NCBI RefSeq assembly: GCF_903944925.1
Contig: NZ_CAJATU010000110.1
Coordinates: forward strand, 111,882 to 175,881
DNA length: 64,000 nucleotides
From: an uncultured Rhodopila sp.
GTDB taxonomy: Bacteria; Pseudomonadota; Alphaproteobacteria; Acetobacterales; Acetobacteraceae
Direction: 5' to 3'
The notes under the pieces were generated by a model that had not been told where the DNA came from, made no database searches, and worked only from the letters and a program-made list of their open reading frames with translations. The position numbers were made by a program, and so were the translations under genes. Positions within the stretch are counted from its first letter, which is position 1. Each line of letters starts with the position of its first letter. Of the stretch, positions 17,024 to 25,485 are shown in pieces.

Positions 17024-17716
17024 ATGACGAACGGCACGGTTTCGGCGGAAGAGGTAGGCAAGTTCAGCCAACTGGTCTCGCGCTGGTGGGACCCGAGCGG
17101 GCCGATGAAGCCGCTGCACCAGATGAACCCGGCGCGAATCGGCTGGATCGACTCGCTGGCGGGCGGCCACGGGCGGCTGCTGGACCTCGGCTGCGGCGCC
17201 GGCCTGGCGTCCGAGGCGCTGGCGAAACGCGGCTACGACGTGCTGGGAATCGACGCCGGTGCGGAGGCGATCGAGGCGGCAAAGGCGCATGCCGAAGGGC
17301 AGGGGCTGTCGCTGACCTACCGCAACTGCCTTGCCGAGGACCTGGCGGCCGAGGGCCTGCGTTTCCCGGTAATCACCGCGCTGGAAATCATCGAGCACGT
17401 CCCCGACCCCGCGGCCTTCGTGCGGGTCGTGGCCGGACTGTTGGAACCCGGCGGGCTGCTGGTGATGTCCACCGTCAACCGCACCCGCCGCTCCTGGCTG
17501 ACCGCGAAGATCGGCGCCGAATACGTGCTGCGGCTGCTGCCGGTGGGCACGCATGACTGGAAGGCGTTCCTGCCGCCGTCCGAACTCGGCGGCATGATGC
17601 GGGCGGCGGGCCTGCGGGTCACCCATACGACCGGGCTGCTGCCGGAGCCGCTGACCGGGCGGTGGCGGACCGGGCGGGATGTCGGGGTGAACTACATGAT
17701 TGCGGCGGTGCGGTAG
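17024..17716 (+). CDS. ubiG: Ubiquinone biosynthesis O-methyltransferase
   Basis: A 230-residue SAM-dependent methyltransferase that performs the two O-methylations of the ubiquinone ring. The N-terminal KFSQLVSRWWDPSGPMKPLH block is diagnostic for UbiG, with the motif I glycine loop LLDLGCGAGLASE at about residue 53 and EIIEHVPDP further on. The C-terminal HDWKAFLPPSEL segment is also typical. The ATG at 17024 follows AGGAG at good distance; a longer open frame upstream runs through the lysC antisense and is ignored. The stop codon abuts lpxB, suggesting a small operon. Confidence 0.95.
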   Translation: MTNGTVSAEEVGKFSQLVSRWWDPSGPMKPLHQMNPARIGWIDSLAGGHGRLLDLGCGAGLASEALAKRGYDVLGIDAGAEAIEAAKAHAEGQGLSLTYRNCLAEDLAAEGLRFPVITALEIIEHVPDPAAFVRVVAGLLEPGGLLVMSTVNRTRRSWLTAKIGAEYVLRLLPVGTHDWKAFLPPSELGGMMRAAGLRVTHTTGLLPEPLTGRWRTGRDVGVNYMIAAVR

Positions 17717-17717
17717 G

Positions 17718-18854
17718 GTGGCTGCTCCGCTGATCTACCTGATCGCCGGGGAACAGAGCGGCGATGTGCTGGGTGCGCGGCTGATGCACGCGATCAAGGC
17801 GAAGCGCCCGGACATCGTCTTCGCCGGCATCGGCGGCAGCGCCATGGCGGAGCAGGGGCTGGCCAGCCTGCTGCCGATGGGCTCGCTGTCGCTGATGGGG
17901 TTGTTCGAAGTCCTGCCGAAGATTTTCGAACTGCGCAGGCTGCTGAAGCGGACGATTGCCGACATCCAGGCCCGGGCGCCGGATGTGTTGGTGACGATCG
18001 ACTCGCCGGGATTCACCTTTCGCGTGTTGCGCGCGCTGCAACCCACGGCGCTGCGCCGGGTGCACTATGTCGCGCCGCAGGTCTGGGCGTGGCGGGAGAA
18101 CCGGGTAAAGCACTTCCCCGGCCTCTGGGACGAACTGCTGTGCCTGCTGCCGTTCGAGCCGGCGTTCTTCGCCAGGCACAACCTGCCCGGGCGGTTCGTC
18201 GGCCATCCGGTGCTGGAAAGCGGTGCCGAGACCGGCAATGCGCAGCGCTTCCGCAACCGCCACGCGCTCTGCGCGGACGACAAGATCGTGACGATCATGC
18301 CGGGCAGCCGGCAAACCGAGGTGTCCCGCCTGCTGCCCATTCTGGAAGCAACGATCCGCCTCCTGCCCGAGCGTATTGTTCCGGTCGTGCCGCTGGCCGG
18401 TCCGGTCGAGGAGGTGGTGCGGCAGCGCGCCGCGTCGTGGCCGGTACGGCCGATACTGGTGCGCGATGCCGAGGATAAGCACGATGCGTTCGCCGCGTCC
18501 GCGGTGGCGCTGACCAAGTCCGGAACGTCAACCTTGGAACTGGCGTTGGCCGGGGTGCCGATGCTGGTGACCTACCGGGTTAACCCGCTGTCGCATCAGA
18601 TCGCCAAGCGGCTGATCAAGATCAGATACGCCTCCATCCTCAACCTTCTGCTCGATCGTCCCGTCGTTCCCGAACTGCTGCAATATGACAGCCGGCCGGA
18701 CCGTCTCGCTGCCGAATTGCATCGGCTGCTAGCCGATCAGGCGGCGGTGGCGTTGCAGCGGAAGGGCTGCGCCGAAGCCCTGGCGATGCTGCGCCCGCCG
18801 TCCGGCACCCCGTCCGAAGCGGCGGCGGATGCGGTGCTGTCGATGCTTCCGTAG
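17718..18854 (+). CDS. lpxB: Lipid-A-disaccharide synthase
   Basis: A 378-residue glycosyltransferase of family 19 that joins UDP-2,3-diacylglucosamine to lipid X in lipid A synthesis, at the inner face of the inner membrane. Family signatures in order: LIAGEQSGDVLGARLM near the N-terminus, HYVAPQVWAWRENRV, FVGHPVLES, IMPGSRQTEV and TKSGTSTLELALAGVPM. The GTG at 17718 directly follows the ubiG stop; a TTG at 17700, preceded by GGGGTGA, would add six residues and overlap ubiG. The gene is usually found beside lpxA/fabZ, but here it stands alone after ubiG. Confidence 0.93.
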   Translation: MAAPLIYLIAGEQSGDVLGARLMHAIKAKRPDIVFAGIGGSAMAEQGLASLLPMGSLSLMGLFEVLPKIFELRRLLKRTIADIQARAPDVLVTIDSPGFTFRVLRALQPTALRRVHYVAPQVWAWRENRVKHFPGLWDELLCLLPFEPAFFARHNLPGRFVGHPVLESGAETGNAQRFRNRHALCADDKIVTIMPGSRQTEVSRLLPILEATIRLLPERIVPVVPLAGPVEEVVRQRAASWPVRPILVRDAEDKHDAFAASAVALTKSGTSTLELALAGVPMLVTYRVNPLSHQIAKRLIKIRYASILNLLLDRPVVPELLQYDSRPDRLAAELHRLLADQAAVALQRKGCAEALAMLRPPSGTPSEAAADAVLSMLP

Positions 18855-18959
18855 CGGACCTGTGGTCCCGGCTGCTGTCGTTGAACAGCAACGAAGGTTG
18901 AGGGCGATCTTTTCAACTGACTTTTGCCAACGGCAGGATCGCTCTCCGGCCGTGCCATA

Positions 18960-19048
18960 TCGTCATGCCGACGAAGATCGGCATCCGCGCCTTTGCGCAT
19001 ACGACCACCCCAAGGCGTGGACGGTGCGCCTGCGCGGCACCATGACGG
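18960..19048. repeat. Paired palindromic element between lpxB and the depolymerase gene
   Basis: Left arm CGTCATGCCGACGAAGATCG continuing to GGCATCCGCGCC, and right arm AAGGCGTGGACGGTGCGCCT continuing to GCGGCACCATGACGG. Outer ends (CGTCATG/CATGACG) and inner ends (CCGCGCC/GGCGTGG) pair across the element, and each arm also contains its own small hairpin. It belongs to the same family as the elements inside and around cobN, near cobA and after bluB. Confidence 0.7.
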
Positions 19049-19121
19049 GGAAAAGCGGCCGCCGTGACATTTATTCAACGCCAACGGAGCCGTCGCCCGC
19101 CATGACGATGCGTTACCGATA

Positions 19122-19148
19122 TTGACTCACAATGATATTGTACATAAT
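19122..19148 (+). promoter_or_regulatory. Promoter of the PHB depolymerase gene
   Basis: TTGACT at 19122 stands 15 bases before CATAAT (19143-19148) or 17 before TAATGC, within an unusually AT-rich patch for this genome. Transcription would begin near 19155, which places the ATG at 19151 outside the message and supports the GTG start at 19184. Confidence 0.5.
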
Positions 19149-19183
19149 GCATGGCCGTTCGTTGCTTTAGGAGCAAGAGGCCC

Positions 19184-20581
19184 GTGCACATACAGACGTC
19201 ATTCAAATGTAGCCTGATCGCGACCGCCGTGCTGGTTGCCGCCGCCGGCACCGCCGCGGCTCAGGCCACTCCGCTCACCGCCTACAACGCAGCATCGGCC
19301 GAAAGCTCGATCTCCGGCATTTCCTCCGGCGCTTATATGTCGGTGCAGTTCGCCACGGCCTGGTCCTCGGTCATCAAGGGCGTGGGCGCCATCGCCGGGG
19401 GTCCGTTCGGCTGCTCCGGCGGTTGGTCCTCGACCGCGCTGAGCACCTGCATGGGCGGCGCCCCCAAGGCGGACCTCAATGCGCTGTCGTCGCTGATCGA
19501 TACGCTGGGCAACAGCGGCGCGATCGACGATGCCGCGAACATTCCAAACCAGCAGGTCTATTTGTTCAACGGCTACAACGACAAGATCGTCATGCGGCCG
19601 GTCAGTAACTGGCTGGACACGATTTACACCGCGCGGCTGGGCAACGCGCAATCCGGCAATCTGTTTTACCAGACCGCCATCGGCGCCGGCCACTCGCAGG
19701 TCACGCTCAATTATGGCGGCAAGTGCTCCGCCAATGGCGGCACTTATTTCGATGATTGCGGCTACGACCAGGCCGGCGTGATCCTGCAGCACATCTACGG
19801 CGCCCTGGCCACGCCGAACCGCGGCAAGCTTGGCGGCGCTTTTTTGTCGTTCAGCCAGGCGGACTTCACCGCCCCGGCAGCGCCGGCGGAGTACAGCATG
19901 GGCGCGAAGGCCTTCGTGTATGTTCCTGACGACTGCGCCAACGGGGCCGCCTGCCGCGTGCATATCGCTCTGCATGGCTGCAAGCAGTCGTTCGACAACA
20001 TCGGCGATGAATTCGTCCAGCATGCGGGTTATAACGCGTGGGCGGACACCAACCACATCATCGTGCTGTATCCGCAGACCACGCCGAGCTTCCTGGCCCC
20101 GCCGATCGGCCCGACCAATCCCGAGGCGTGCTGGGATTGGTGGGGCTATCTCGACAAGGACCCCTCCAGCAATCCGCGCTATCTGACCAAGGCGGCGCCG
20201 CAGATCGCGACGATCAAGCGGATGCTCGACCGCCTCACCGGCGGCGCACGGCCGGGGAATGCCGTCGCGGCGGCGGACCCGCAGGTGCTGGTGGCCACCG
20301 ACGCCACCGATACGTCGATCGCACTGGCCTGGACCGCGGTGCCGGGCGCCACCGCCTATGAGGTGTTCCGCCAGGGATCCGAGGAGACGGGGTTCACCGC
20401 CATCGGCACGGTCAAAGGGTTGGGCTTCGGCGACAAAGGCCTGACGCCGAAGACGTTCTATCAGTATCGGGTTCGTCCCATCCTGGCCTCCGGTCCGGGG
20501 CTGTTCACCGCACTGGTGACGAAGGCGACGCGTCCACCCGTGCCGCGTTGTATCGACCCCGGCACCTGCAAGGTTAGCTGA
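19184..20581 (+). CDS. Secreted poly(3-hydroxybutyrate) depolymerase with FnIII domain
   Basis: A 465-residue esterase that hydrolyses polyhydroxybutyrate to oligomers. Residues 1-27 are a clear signal peptide ending TAAAQ. The catalytic domain (about 35-355) carries the lipase box GISSG near its N-terminus (Ser47), as in type 2 PHB depolymerases. It also has GYNDKIV (Asp), GAGHSQV (a histidine), and the second core segment CRVHIALHGCKQSFDNIGDE with DWWGY. Residues ~365-450 look like one fibronectin type III module (WTAVPGATAYEVFR, QYRVRPI). No separate C-terminal substrate-binding domain was recognised. The start is GTG at 19184, ten bases after AGGAG; an ATG at 19151 lies inside the promoter. 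Periplasmic or extracellular action is expected. It is transcribed alone. Confidence 0.88.
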   Translation: MHIQTSFKCSLIATAVLVAAAGTAAAQATPLTAYNAASAESSISGISSGAYMSVQFATAWSSVIKGVGAIAGGPFGCSGGWSSTALSTCMGGAPKADLNALSSLIDTLGNSGAIDDAANIPNQQVYLFNGYNDKIVMRPVSNWLDTIYTARLGNAQSGNLFYQTAIGAGHSQVTLNYGGKCSANGGTYFDDCGYDQAGVILQHIYGALATPNRGKLGGAFLSFSQADFTAPAAPAEYSMGAKAFVYVPDDCANGAACRVHIALHGCKQSFDNIGDEFVQHAGYNAWADTNHIIVLYPQTTPSFLAPPIGPTNPEACWDWWGYLDKDPSSNPRYLTKAAPQIATIKRMLDRLTGGARPGNAVAAADPQVLVATDATDTSIALAWTAVPGATAYEVFRQGSEETGFTAIGTVKGLGFGDKGLTPKTFYQYRVRPILASGPGLFTALVTKATRPPVPRCIDPGTCKVS

Positions 20582-20590
20582 GGCGTCAGA

Positions 20591-20624
20591 TGCGGCCGGG
20601 GCGGCCCAGTCCGCTCCGGCCGCA
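20591..20624 (+). terminator. Hairpin after the depolymerase gene
   Basis: TGCGGCCGG and CCGGCCGCA form a nine-base stem around a 15-base centre, just after the depolymerase stop codon. The following bases (CTCCTGTTGAG) have only a weak T-content, so this is a probable but not textbook terminator. Confidence 0.45.
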
Positions 20625-20943
20625 CTCCTGTTGAGCAACGCAGCCCCGCGGTGCATTCAACTCAATGTTGCAATGCCGTGACGTAGAGGTCCGCGCACAG
20701 GCACTCTCCGGGGTCCATCGGCGACGTGCGTATCGGTTGCAACAGGTTGCGCTCCAAGGTCATGAGCGCGGAGCACGCGGCGTCGTTCATCGCCTCCGGC
20801 AGGCGGGTGTGCCGCGGCATCAGGCGTGGATGGATCGAACGCCCGGAGGAAGCGCGCCGCCGGGCGATGCGGCCAGGCGCGCCATCGCGCTGAACCCGAT
20901 GGCCGCTGGTTCGTTTCCGTTGCCGGCAACGGGAGCAGACGCG
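20625..20943. other. Intergenic region, no convincing gene
   Basis: A 52-codon minus-strand frame (20662-20820, MPRHTRLPEAMNDAACSALM at its start) has plausible amino-acid composition but no ribosome-binding site. Nothing else was recognised apart from the GGGAG site of the small gene that follows. Confidence 0.4.
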
Positions 20944-21117
20944 ATGAAACAGCCGCACACCGAACACTCGGTCACGCACAGCGAGAACCAGCAGAACACC
21001 GGCAACCACAAGAAGCCCGGGACCCCGGAAGAACACGGCGCCGATCGGTTTGGCGGCACCCGGGCGGGGAAGGAGAATGTCGAGAAGCCCGGAGAAAGCC
21101 ATCCAACCGAGGATTGA
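20944..21117 (+). CDS. Small hydrophilic hypothetical protein
   Basis: A 57-residue, highly charged, probably disordered protein (starts MKQPHTEHSVTHSENQQN and contains DRFGGTRAGKENVEKPGE). It has no hydrophobic segment or cysteine. ATG follows GGGAG at a sensible distance, and codon use looks like coding DNA. I do not recognise a family; small proteins of this composition are common in alphaproteobacteria and some are stress-induced, but no function is assigned here. Confidence 0.5.
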   Translation: MKQPHTEHSVTHSENQQNTGNHKKPGTPEEHGADRFGGTRAGKENVEKPGESHPTED

Positions 21118-21140
21118 AGATCCGCCGCGGGGGGACGCTA

Positions 21141-22628
21141 TCAACAGGCGGCGCGGTGGCCGAAGCTTTCGCCATTGATCCGCGGCACCAGCGCCGGCGC
21201 GGCACGACGGACCGCCTCGACCCGGTTGTGCGCGCCCAAAGCCGAATACGCCATGGCCAGGTGAACCTTCACCGTCCCGACGCCGAGATTGAGTGCGCGG
21301 GCGATCTCCTTGACCGAGCGGCCCTCCGCCAGCAGCCGCATCACGTCGATCTGGCGGGGCGACAGCCGTACGGCGTCCGCTTCCGACGGTTCGAAGGCCG
21401 CCACCGCCGGAACCGGCGGGTCCCGCAGCGTTTGCCCGATCTCCGTAACCCCCGCCAGCCCATCGGCGCGCCCAACCGGCGGGGCTCTGCGGTTCCAGAT
21501 CGCCAACCAGGAGGGCACCGCCTCCACCGGCATCGGCCGGGCGATCCAGAATCCCTGCAGGTCGCAGGCGCCCAGTTGCTCCAGGGCGTCGGCGGTCTCC
21601 CGGGTTTCCACGCCCTCGGCAACGCAATCCGTCTCCATGTTCACGGCCAGCTCGATGATCGATTTCACGATCGCCCGCGAATCCCGCGACACCGTCATGT
21701 CACTGACGAAACTCCGGTCGATCTTGATTTCCGAGAACGGCATCTGCCGCAGCAAGGCGAGGGATGAGTATCCCGTTCCGAAATTGTCGATGGACAGTCG
21801 AATGCCCTTGAGCTGCAGGCGGCTGAGAATGTCCATGGTCAGCGTGGCGTCCTTGAACGCCGCCGTCTCGCTGACTTCCAGCCACAGATGTTCCGGTGGC
21901 ATCCCGCCCTCTTGCAGGCGCCGTTCCAGCCGCTCGGGCAAGGTCAGGTCGTACAGGTTCCTGGCGGATATGTTCACCGCTATCGGCACGTTGATGCCAC
22001 CCCGGGCCAAAATCTCGTAGGCCTTCAACGCGGCGCCGATGGTCCAGTCCGCCAACGCGTCGATTGTCGCGGCGTCCGCCTCGGCGATGCTCAGGAACCC
22101 GGACGGCGGGATCAACCCGCAACCGGCGCGGTCCCAGCGGATCAGCGCCTCCAGCTTCTTCAACCGCCTCGACGCCATCGCCACGATGGGTTGAAACTCC
22201 AGGCTCATTTCATCGTGAGCGATTGCCGCGCGGAGCTGCCTGGCGGTAACCGGCTCGTTCGCCGCTTTCAGCCGCGCGAACACCTGCTCAAGTGCCGGGA
22301 TATGCAGAGGCTTTTCCAGCACCCCCGCGATCTTGAGGCCAAGACTGACGCCGAGGTCGTGCACGGTCGACAACAGCCGTCCGCCATGCCCGCTGACGAG
22401 CACAAGCGTTCCGGTGTAGTGGCATCGTGCCAACAGCCGCAATTGCTCCACGCCATCGGTGCTGCCGAGTTCCAGATCGAGCACGATGATCTCCGGCCGG
22501 GCGCCCCGTATTTGCTGCCAGAACGCCTCCGCGTCGGCGACCGGCATTGCATCCATGCCTTTGGCCGCGGCGAACTTGACCACGGAGCGGCCAATCTCGG
22601 GATCATCGTCGAAGACGAGCATGTGCAT
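21141..22628 (-). CDS. REC-EAL-LuxR hybrid regulator / c-di-GMP phosphodiesterase
   Basis: A 495-residue cytoplasmic protein with three modules. Residues 1-120 are a response-regulator receiver (acidic FDDDP at 6-10, probable phospho-acceptor Asp51, Lys106). Residues 128-375 are an EAL domain. Residues 420-480 are a LuxR-type helix-turn-helix (LSPRQIDVMRLLAEGRSVKE, then KVHLAMAYSALG). In the EAL part Glu160-Ala-Leu, Asn219, Glu251, Asp281, Lys302, Glu338 and Gln358 match metal- or substrate-binding positions. However, the paired-aspartate motif DDFGTG reads DNFGTG (Asn282), which may reduce or alter c-di-GMP hydrolysis. Together this predicts a phosphorylation-controlled DNA-binding protein that senses or degrades c-di-GMP. 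No histidine kinase is adjacent. The start ATG is the first residue of the receiver fold. Confidence 0.88.
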   Translation of the reverse strand: MHMLVFDDDPEIGRSVVKFAAAKGMDAMPVADAEAFWQQIRGARPEIIVLDLELGSTDGVEQLRLLARCHYTGTLVLVSGHGGRLLSTVHDLGVSLGLKIAGVLEKPLHIPALEQVFARLKAANEPVTARQLRAAIAHDEMSLEFQPIVAMASRRLKKLEALIRWDRAGCGLIPPSGFLSIAEADAATIDALADWTIGAALKAYEILARGGINVPIAVNISARNLYDLTLPERLERRLQEGGMPPEHLWLEVSETAAFKDATLTMDILSRLQLKGIRLSIDNFGTGYSSLALLRQMPFSEIKIDRSFVSDMTVSRDSRAIVKSIIELAVNMETDCVAEGVETRETADALEQLGACDLQGFWIARPMPVEAVPSWLAIWNRRAPPVGRADGLAGVTEIGQTLRDPPVPAVAAFEPSEADAVRLSPRQIDVMRLLAEGRSVKEIARALNLGVGTVKVHLAMAYSALGAHNRVEAVRRAAPALVPRINGESFGHRAAC

Positions 22629-22971
22629 GGCGTTGGCTACCCCGCTGCGATGGGGGGCCTCCCGCCGGAGCGGTCCCGGGCCGTCTCGCGGTCTGAGCCG
22701 GCGGAGCTTGGCCGAAGGCGCCGCGAACGTCCCAATCCGGAGTCATATGCGGCGCAAGTGTTAAAAAATGGTTCCATAGTTGTGTTTTGCCTCTCCGGAA
22801 CAGTAATTCCTTGGTTCAGCAGGCCTTTTCGCCAATCTAATGCAAACATAGCACAAGTATGTTATCGATATAAAGAATTTTTGGAAATGCTGTTGTTAGG
22901 TTTTGAACGGGAATTCTCTGCCGCCCGGGAAGAAGCTCGCACATGCAGCACAAACGCGCGGGCGCTTCGGC
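22629..22971. other. Upstream region of the REC-EAL gene, no gene
   Basis: This gap lies before the REC-EAL start and after the acetate kinase stop (both minus strand). The part 22760-22915 is clearly richer in A and T than its surroundings and probably contains the REC-EAL promoter. I could not fix a -35/-10 pair with confidence. Confidence 0.5.
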
Positions 22972-24168
22972 CTAATCGCCGCCCGGCGGATCGATAATCG
23001 CGATCGTATGGCGCGCAATCATCGCCTCCTCATCGGTCGGGATCACGAACACCCGCACCCGCGACCGATCGGTTGAGATCACCTGCTTGCTGTCACGGTT
23101 GGCGAGGCGGTCGAGTTCGACGCCAATCCACTCCATGCCTTCCAGTACGCGCTGGCGGACCTGCCAGGCGTGCTCACCGATGCCGCCGCAGAACACGATG
23201 GCGTCGATCCCCTTGAGCACCGCGGCCAGGCCGCCGAGTTCACGGCGGATGCGGAAGACGAAATACTCGATTGCCTGATGCGTGGCGGGCGAGTCGGAGG
23301 CTTCCAGCTCGCGCATGTCGTTGGAGATGCCGGACAGGCCTTTCAGGCCGGATTCCGTGTACAGCAGGTCCTGGATCGCCTCCGCGGTCATTTGCTTTTC
23401 CTGCATCAGGTAGAGCACCACGCCGGGGTCCAACTGGCCGCAGCGGGTTCCCATCGGCAGGCCGTCGAGCGCGGTGAAGCCCATGGAGCTGGCGACCGAT
23501 TGGCCGTCGCGGATGGCGCACATCGAGGCGCCGTTGCCAAGATGCGCGATCACCACCCGGCCGGCGGCGTGGTGCGGTGCGATGTCCCTCAGCCGCCCGG
23601 TGACGTACTCGTAGGAGATGCCGTGGAAGCCGTAGCGGCGGACGCCTTCGTCGTAGAAGCGCATCGGCAGGGCGAAGACGTCGTCGACGAACGGATGGTG
23701 GCGGTGGAAGGCGGTGTCGAAGCAGGCGACCTGCTGCACGTGCGGCCAGGCCTCGCGCGCCGCGAGGATGCCTGCGATGTTGTGCGGCTGATGCAGCGGC
23801 GCGAGCGGGATCAGGGATTTGATGTAGTCCAGCACGTCGTCGGTGATCAGCACGGGTCCGTCGTAGCGCAGGCCGCCATGCACCACGCGGTGCCCGGCGG
23901 CTTCCACCTGCGCATCGGGGAAGGTGGCGCGCCGCCAAGACAGGATGCGGTCCAGCGCGTCCTTGTGGAACGGCGCCCCGTCCGGCCGCGACCAGGTCGC
24001 TTCGTTGATCGATGTGCCGGCGCCGTCATGGATCGAGATCTTCCGCTGCTGTCCTTGGGTCTCCACCTGGCCGATGGCGACGGGGGAGAGGGTGTCGCCT
24101 GCGGCCTCGAACAGGGCGAACTTGATCGAGGATGAACCGGCGTTGAGGGTGACGACGTGGCGGGTCAT
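22972..24168 (-). CDS. ackA: Acetate kinase
   Basis: A 398-residue cytoplasmic enzyme of the ASKHA fold that interconverts acetate plus ATP with acetyl phosphate plus ADP. Signatures present: LNAGSSSIKFALFE at residue 8, AGHRVVHGG (catalytic-region Arg), VACFDTAFH, RRYGFHGISYEYV, VVIAHLGNGASM and the C-terminal FCGGIGEH, all at usual spacing and with full family length. The ATG at 24168 is preceded by AGGAGATCC. The usual partners pta or xfp (phosphoketolase) are not beside it, so its acetyl-phosphate source cannot be read from context. Confidence 0.95.
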   Translation of the reverse strand: MTRHVVTLNAGSSSIKFALFEAAGDTLSPVAIGQVETQGQQRKISIHDGAGTSINEATWSRPDGAPFHKDALDRILSWRRATFPDAQVEAAGHRVVHGGLRYDGPVLITDDVLDYIKSLIPLAPLHQPHNIAGILAAREAWPHVQQVACFDTAFHRHHPFVDDVFALPMRFYDEGVRRYGFHGISYEYVTGRLRDIAPHHAAGRVVIAHLGNGASMCAIRDGQSVASSMGFTALDGLPMGTRCGQLDPGVVLYLMQEKQMTAEAIQDLLYTESGLKGLSGISNDMRELEASDSPATHQAIEYFVFRIRRELGGLAAVLKGIDAIVFCGGIGEHAWQVRQRVLEGMEWIGVELDRLANRDSKQVISTDRSRVRVFVIPTDEEAMIARHTIAIIDPPGGD

Positions 24169-24297
24169 GCGGGATCTCCTGTCGGCTGTTCGGTATGAAG
24201 CACAGCCGTCGGTTTCGGAAAATCGGCGGGTGCCAGTGTTGACGGCGGGCGATTGGGCGTTTCAGATCAACCGCAACAGCGGTAGGAGGTTCGTTAT

Positions 24298-24480
24298 GGG
24301 GTGGGTGCGCGATCGGCACCTCCCGGCTTTCGCGAGGACGTGCATCGGCAGGCGCTGCTGCTGCGCGGTGCACCGGAGGAAGTCGAGGCGATTGCTTTCA
24401 TCGAGGCAGTAGCGGACACCGGCGACAGCGAGGCGACCTCATCACGATCGGGTGCCCGGGCGCACTGTCCGCCAGTCTGA
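24298..24480 (+). pseudogene. MazE-like (DUF3018) antitoxin remnant
   Basis: After an AGGAGG ribosome-binding site an ATG frame reads MGWVRDRHLP. About 20 bases on, the reading frame that continues sensibly is another one: PGFREDVHRQALLLRGAPEE and then AIAFIEAVAD. Joined, these match the C-terminal half of DUF3018 MazE-type antitoxins (pattern WVPDTR.PGF..E..RQ...V......F....D). The 5' half is missing and a frameshift separates the two pieces, so this is a decayed gene. No adjacent MazF toxin is present. Confidence 0.55.
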
Positions 24481-24504
24481 AGCCGGAACGTCCAGGATGG
24501 GACC

Positions 24505-24924
24505 ATGAACCACTCGGACGGGCGCCAAGAGCAGCCGGCGGCGGAACTGATTTCGAAGAGAATCGCCGACCTGGGAGACTGGCGCGGGGCAACCCTCGGC
24601 AGGATGCGTGAACTCATCAGGCAGGCGGACCCGGAGGTCGTCGAGGAGTGGAAATGGCGGGGCGTGCCGGTGTGGTCGCATAACGGCATCATCTGCACAG
24701 GGGAGTCTTATAAGACGGTCGTGAAGCTCACTTTTGCCAAGGGCGCGTCGCTGGACGACCCGGTTGGGCTGTTCAATGCCAGCCTTGACGGGAACGTGCG
24801 CCGCGCGATCGACATCCGCGAGGGGGAGGCGGTGGACGAGACTGCTTTCATCGCTCTGGTTCGCCGAGCGGTGGCGCTTAACAGTGCTGGCAAGACGAAA
24901 CCCAAGAAGCAGTCGGAGCCCTGA
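24505..24924 (+). CDS. DUF1801 domain protein
   Basis: A 139-residue cytoplasmic protein of the DUF1801 (YdhG-like) fold. Family marks are ADPEVVEEWKWRGVPVWSHN around residues 40-60, ESYKTVVKLTFAKGA, and the C-terminal Lys-rich tail. The biochemical role of the family is not established. ATG follows an AGGATGGG site. It stands among toxin-antitoxin debris but appears intact; no partner gene can be named. Confidence 0.85.
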   Translation: MNHSDGRQEQPAAELISKRIADLGDWRGATLGRMRELIRQADPEVVEEWKWRGVPVWSHNGIICTGESYKTVVKLTFAKGASLDDPVGLFNASLDGNVRRAIDIREGEAVDETAFIALVRRAVALNSAGKTKPKKQSEP

Positions 24925-24969
24925 GAAGCAGTGCCGGCGAACGTCCGGCCGTGGAGGCTCACTGGTCTT

Positions 24970-25131
24970 ACAGCGCATTGGCCGATCGAAGGCGTCGAAA
25001 TCGGCGCGGTTGCGGCGCTCGGCGAAGAACTCGGGCGTGCCCATAGCCGCCAGCTTTTCCGCTACCGCCGTAGCGACGAACTGGTTGACGCTGATCGCCG
25101 CGCATCAGGTGATAGCGGGGCGGTAGGTGGT
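24970..25131 (-). pseudogene. HicB-family antitoxin remnant
   Basis: On the minus strand one frame reads VTTYRPAIT, stop, CAAISVNQFVATAVAEKLAA and then GTPEFFAERRNRADFDAFDR. This is the end of a ribbon-helix-helix HicB-family antitoxin (…GISVNQFIATAVAEK…FFAER…FDR), but the middle of the N-terminal domain is deleted and a stop codon interrupts it. The remnant overlaps the 5' end of the truncated toxin copy on the other strand by a few bases. Confidence 0.6.
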
Positions 25132-25393
25132 GACGGTAGTTCCGGTCACACACTCACGGCCCGCCGATAAGGCTGATGCCATCGAGATGCCGCCGGCACT
25201 GAAGGCGTTTCTCGGCCTCGACGACCTGCCGTCATGGATCGTCGTCAGCGAAACCAACGACTTTTTCTGGCCGGGACCGGACTTGCGGCCTCGGCGGGGT
25301 TTCACGCCGGCCCGGTTCTTTTCCCATCTCCGGGACCGTGTGTTGCAGGCCGCCCGAAGCCGCAGGCTGCGCAGCGTGCCGCGGACCGAGTAG
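25127..25393 (+). pseudogene. Truncated PemK-like toxin copy
   Basis: An 88-codon frame matches the C-terminal two thirds of the intact PemK-like protein at 25486-25923 (TVVPVTHSRPADKADAIEMP, WIVVSETNDFFWPGPDLR, and the final RTE). The N-terminal strand with the GLVIRYSYLW motif is missing, and a stop codon lies directly upstream in frame. A loop after PGPDLR is also shorter. With the neighbouring antitoxin remnant, it looks like a dead second toxin-antitoxin locus. Confidence 0.6.
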
Positions 25394-25485
25394 CTCCCGG
25401 GTTTCGGAAGAGTCTTTGTTTCGGCAGGCCGGGCCGGGAGTCCGGTCGTGTCCGTCACGGTATGAACCTTCGCCGTGACCACGGC

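Noticed and set aside
20662..20820. 52-codon minus-strand frame of reasonable composition
   Set aside because: No ribosome-binding site and no recognised family; kept only as a remark in the intergenic entry.
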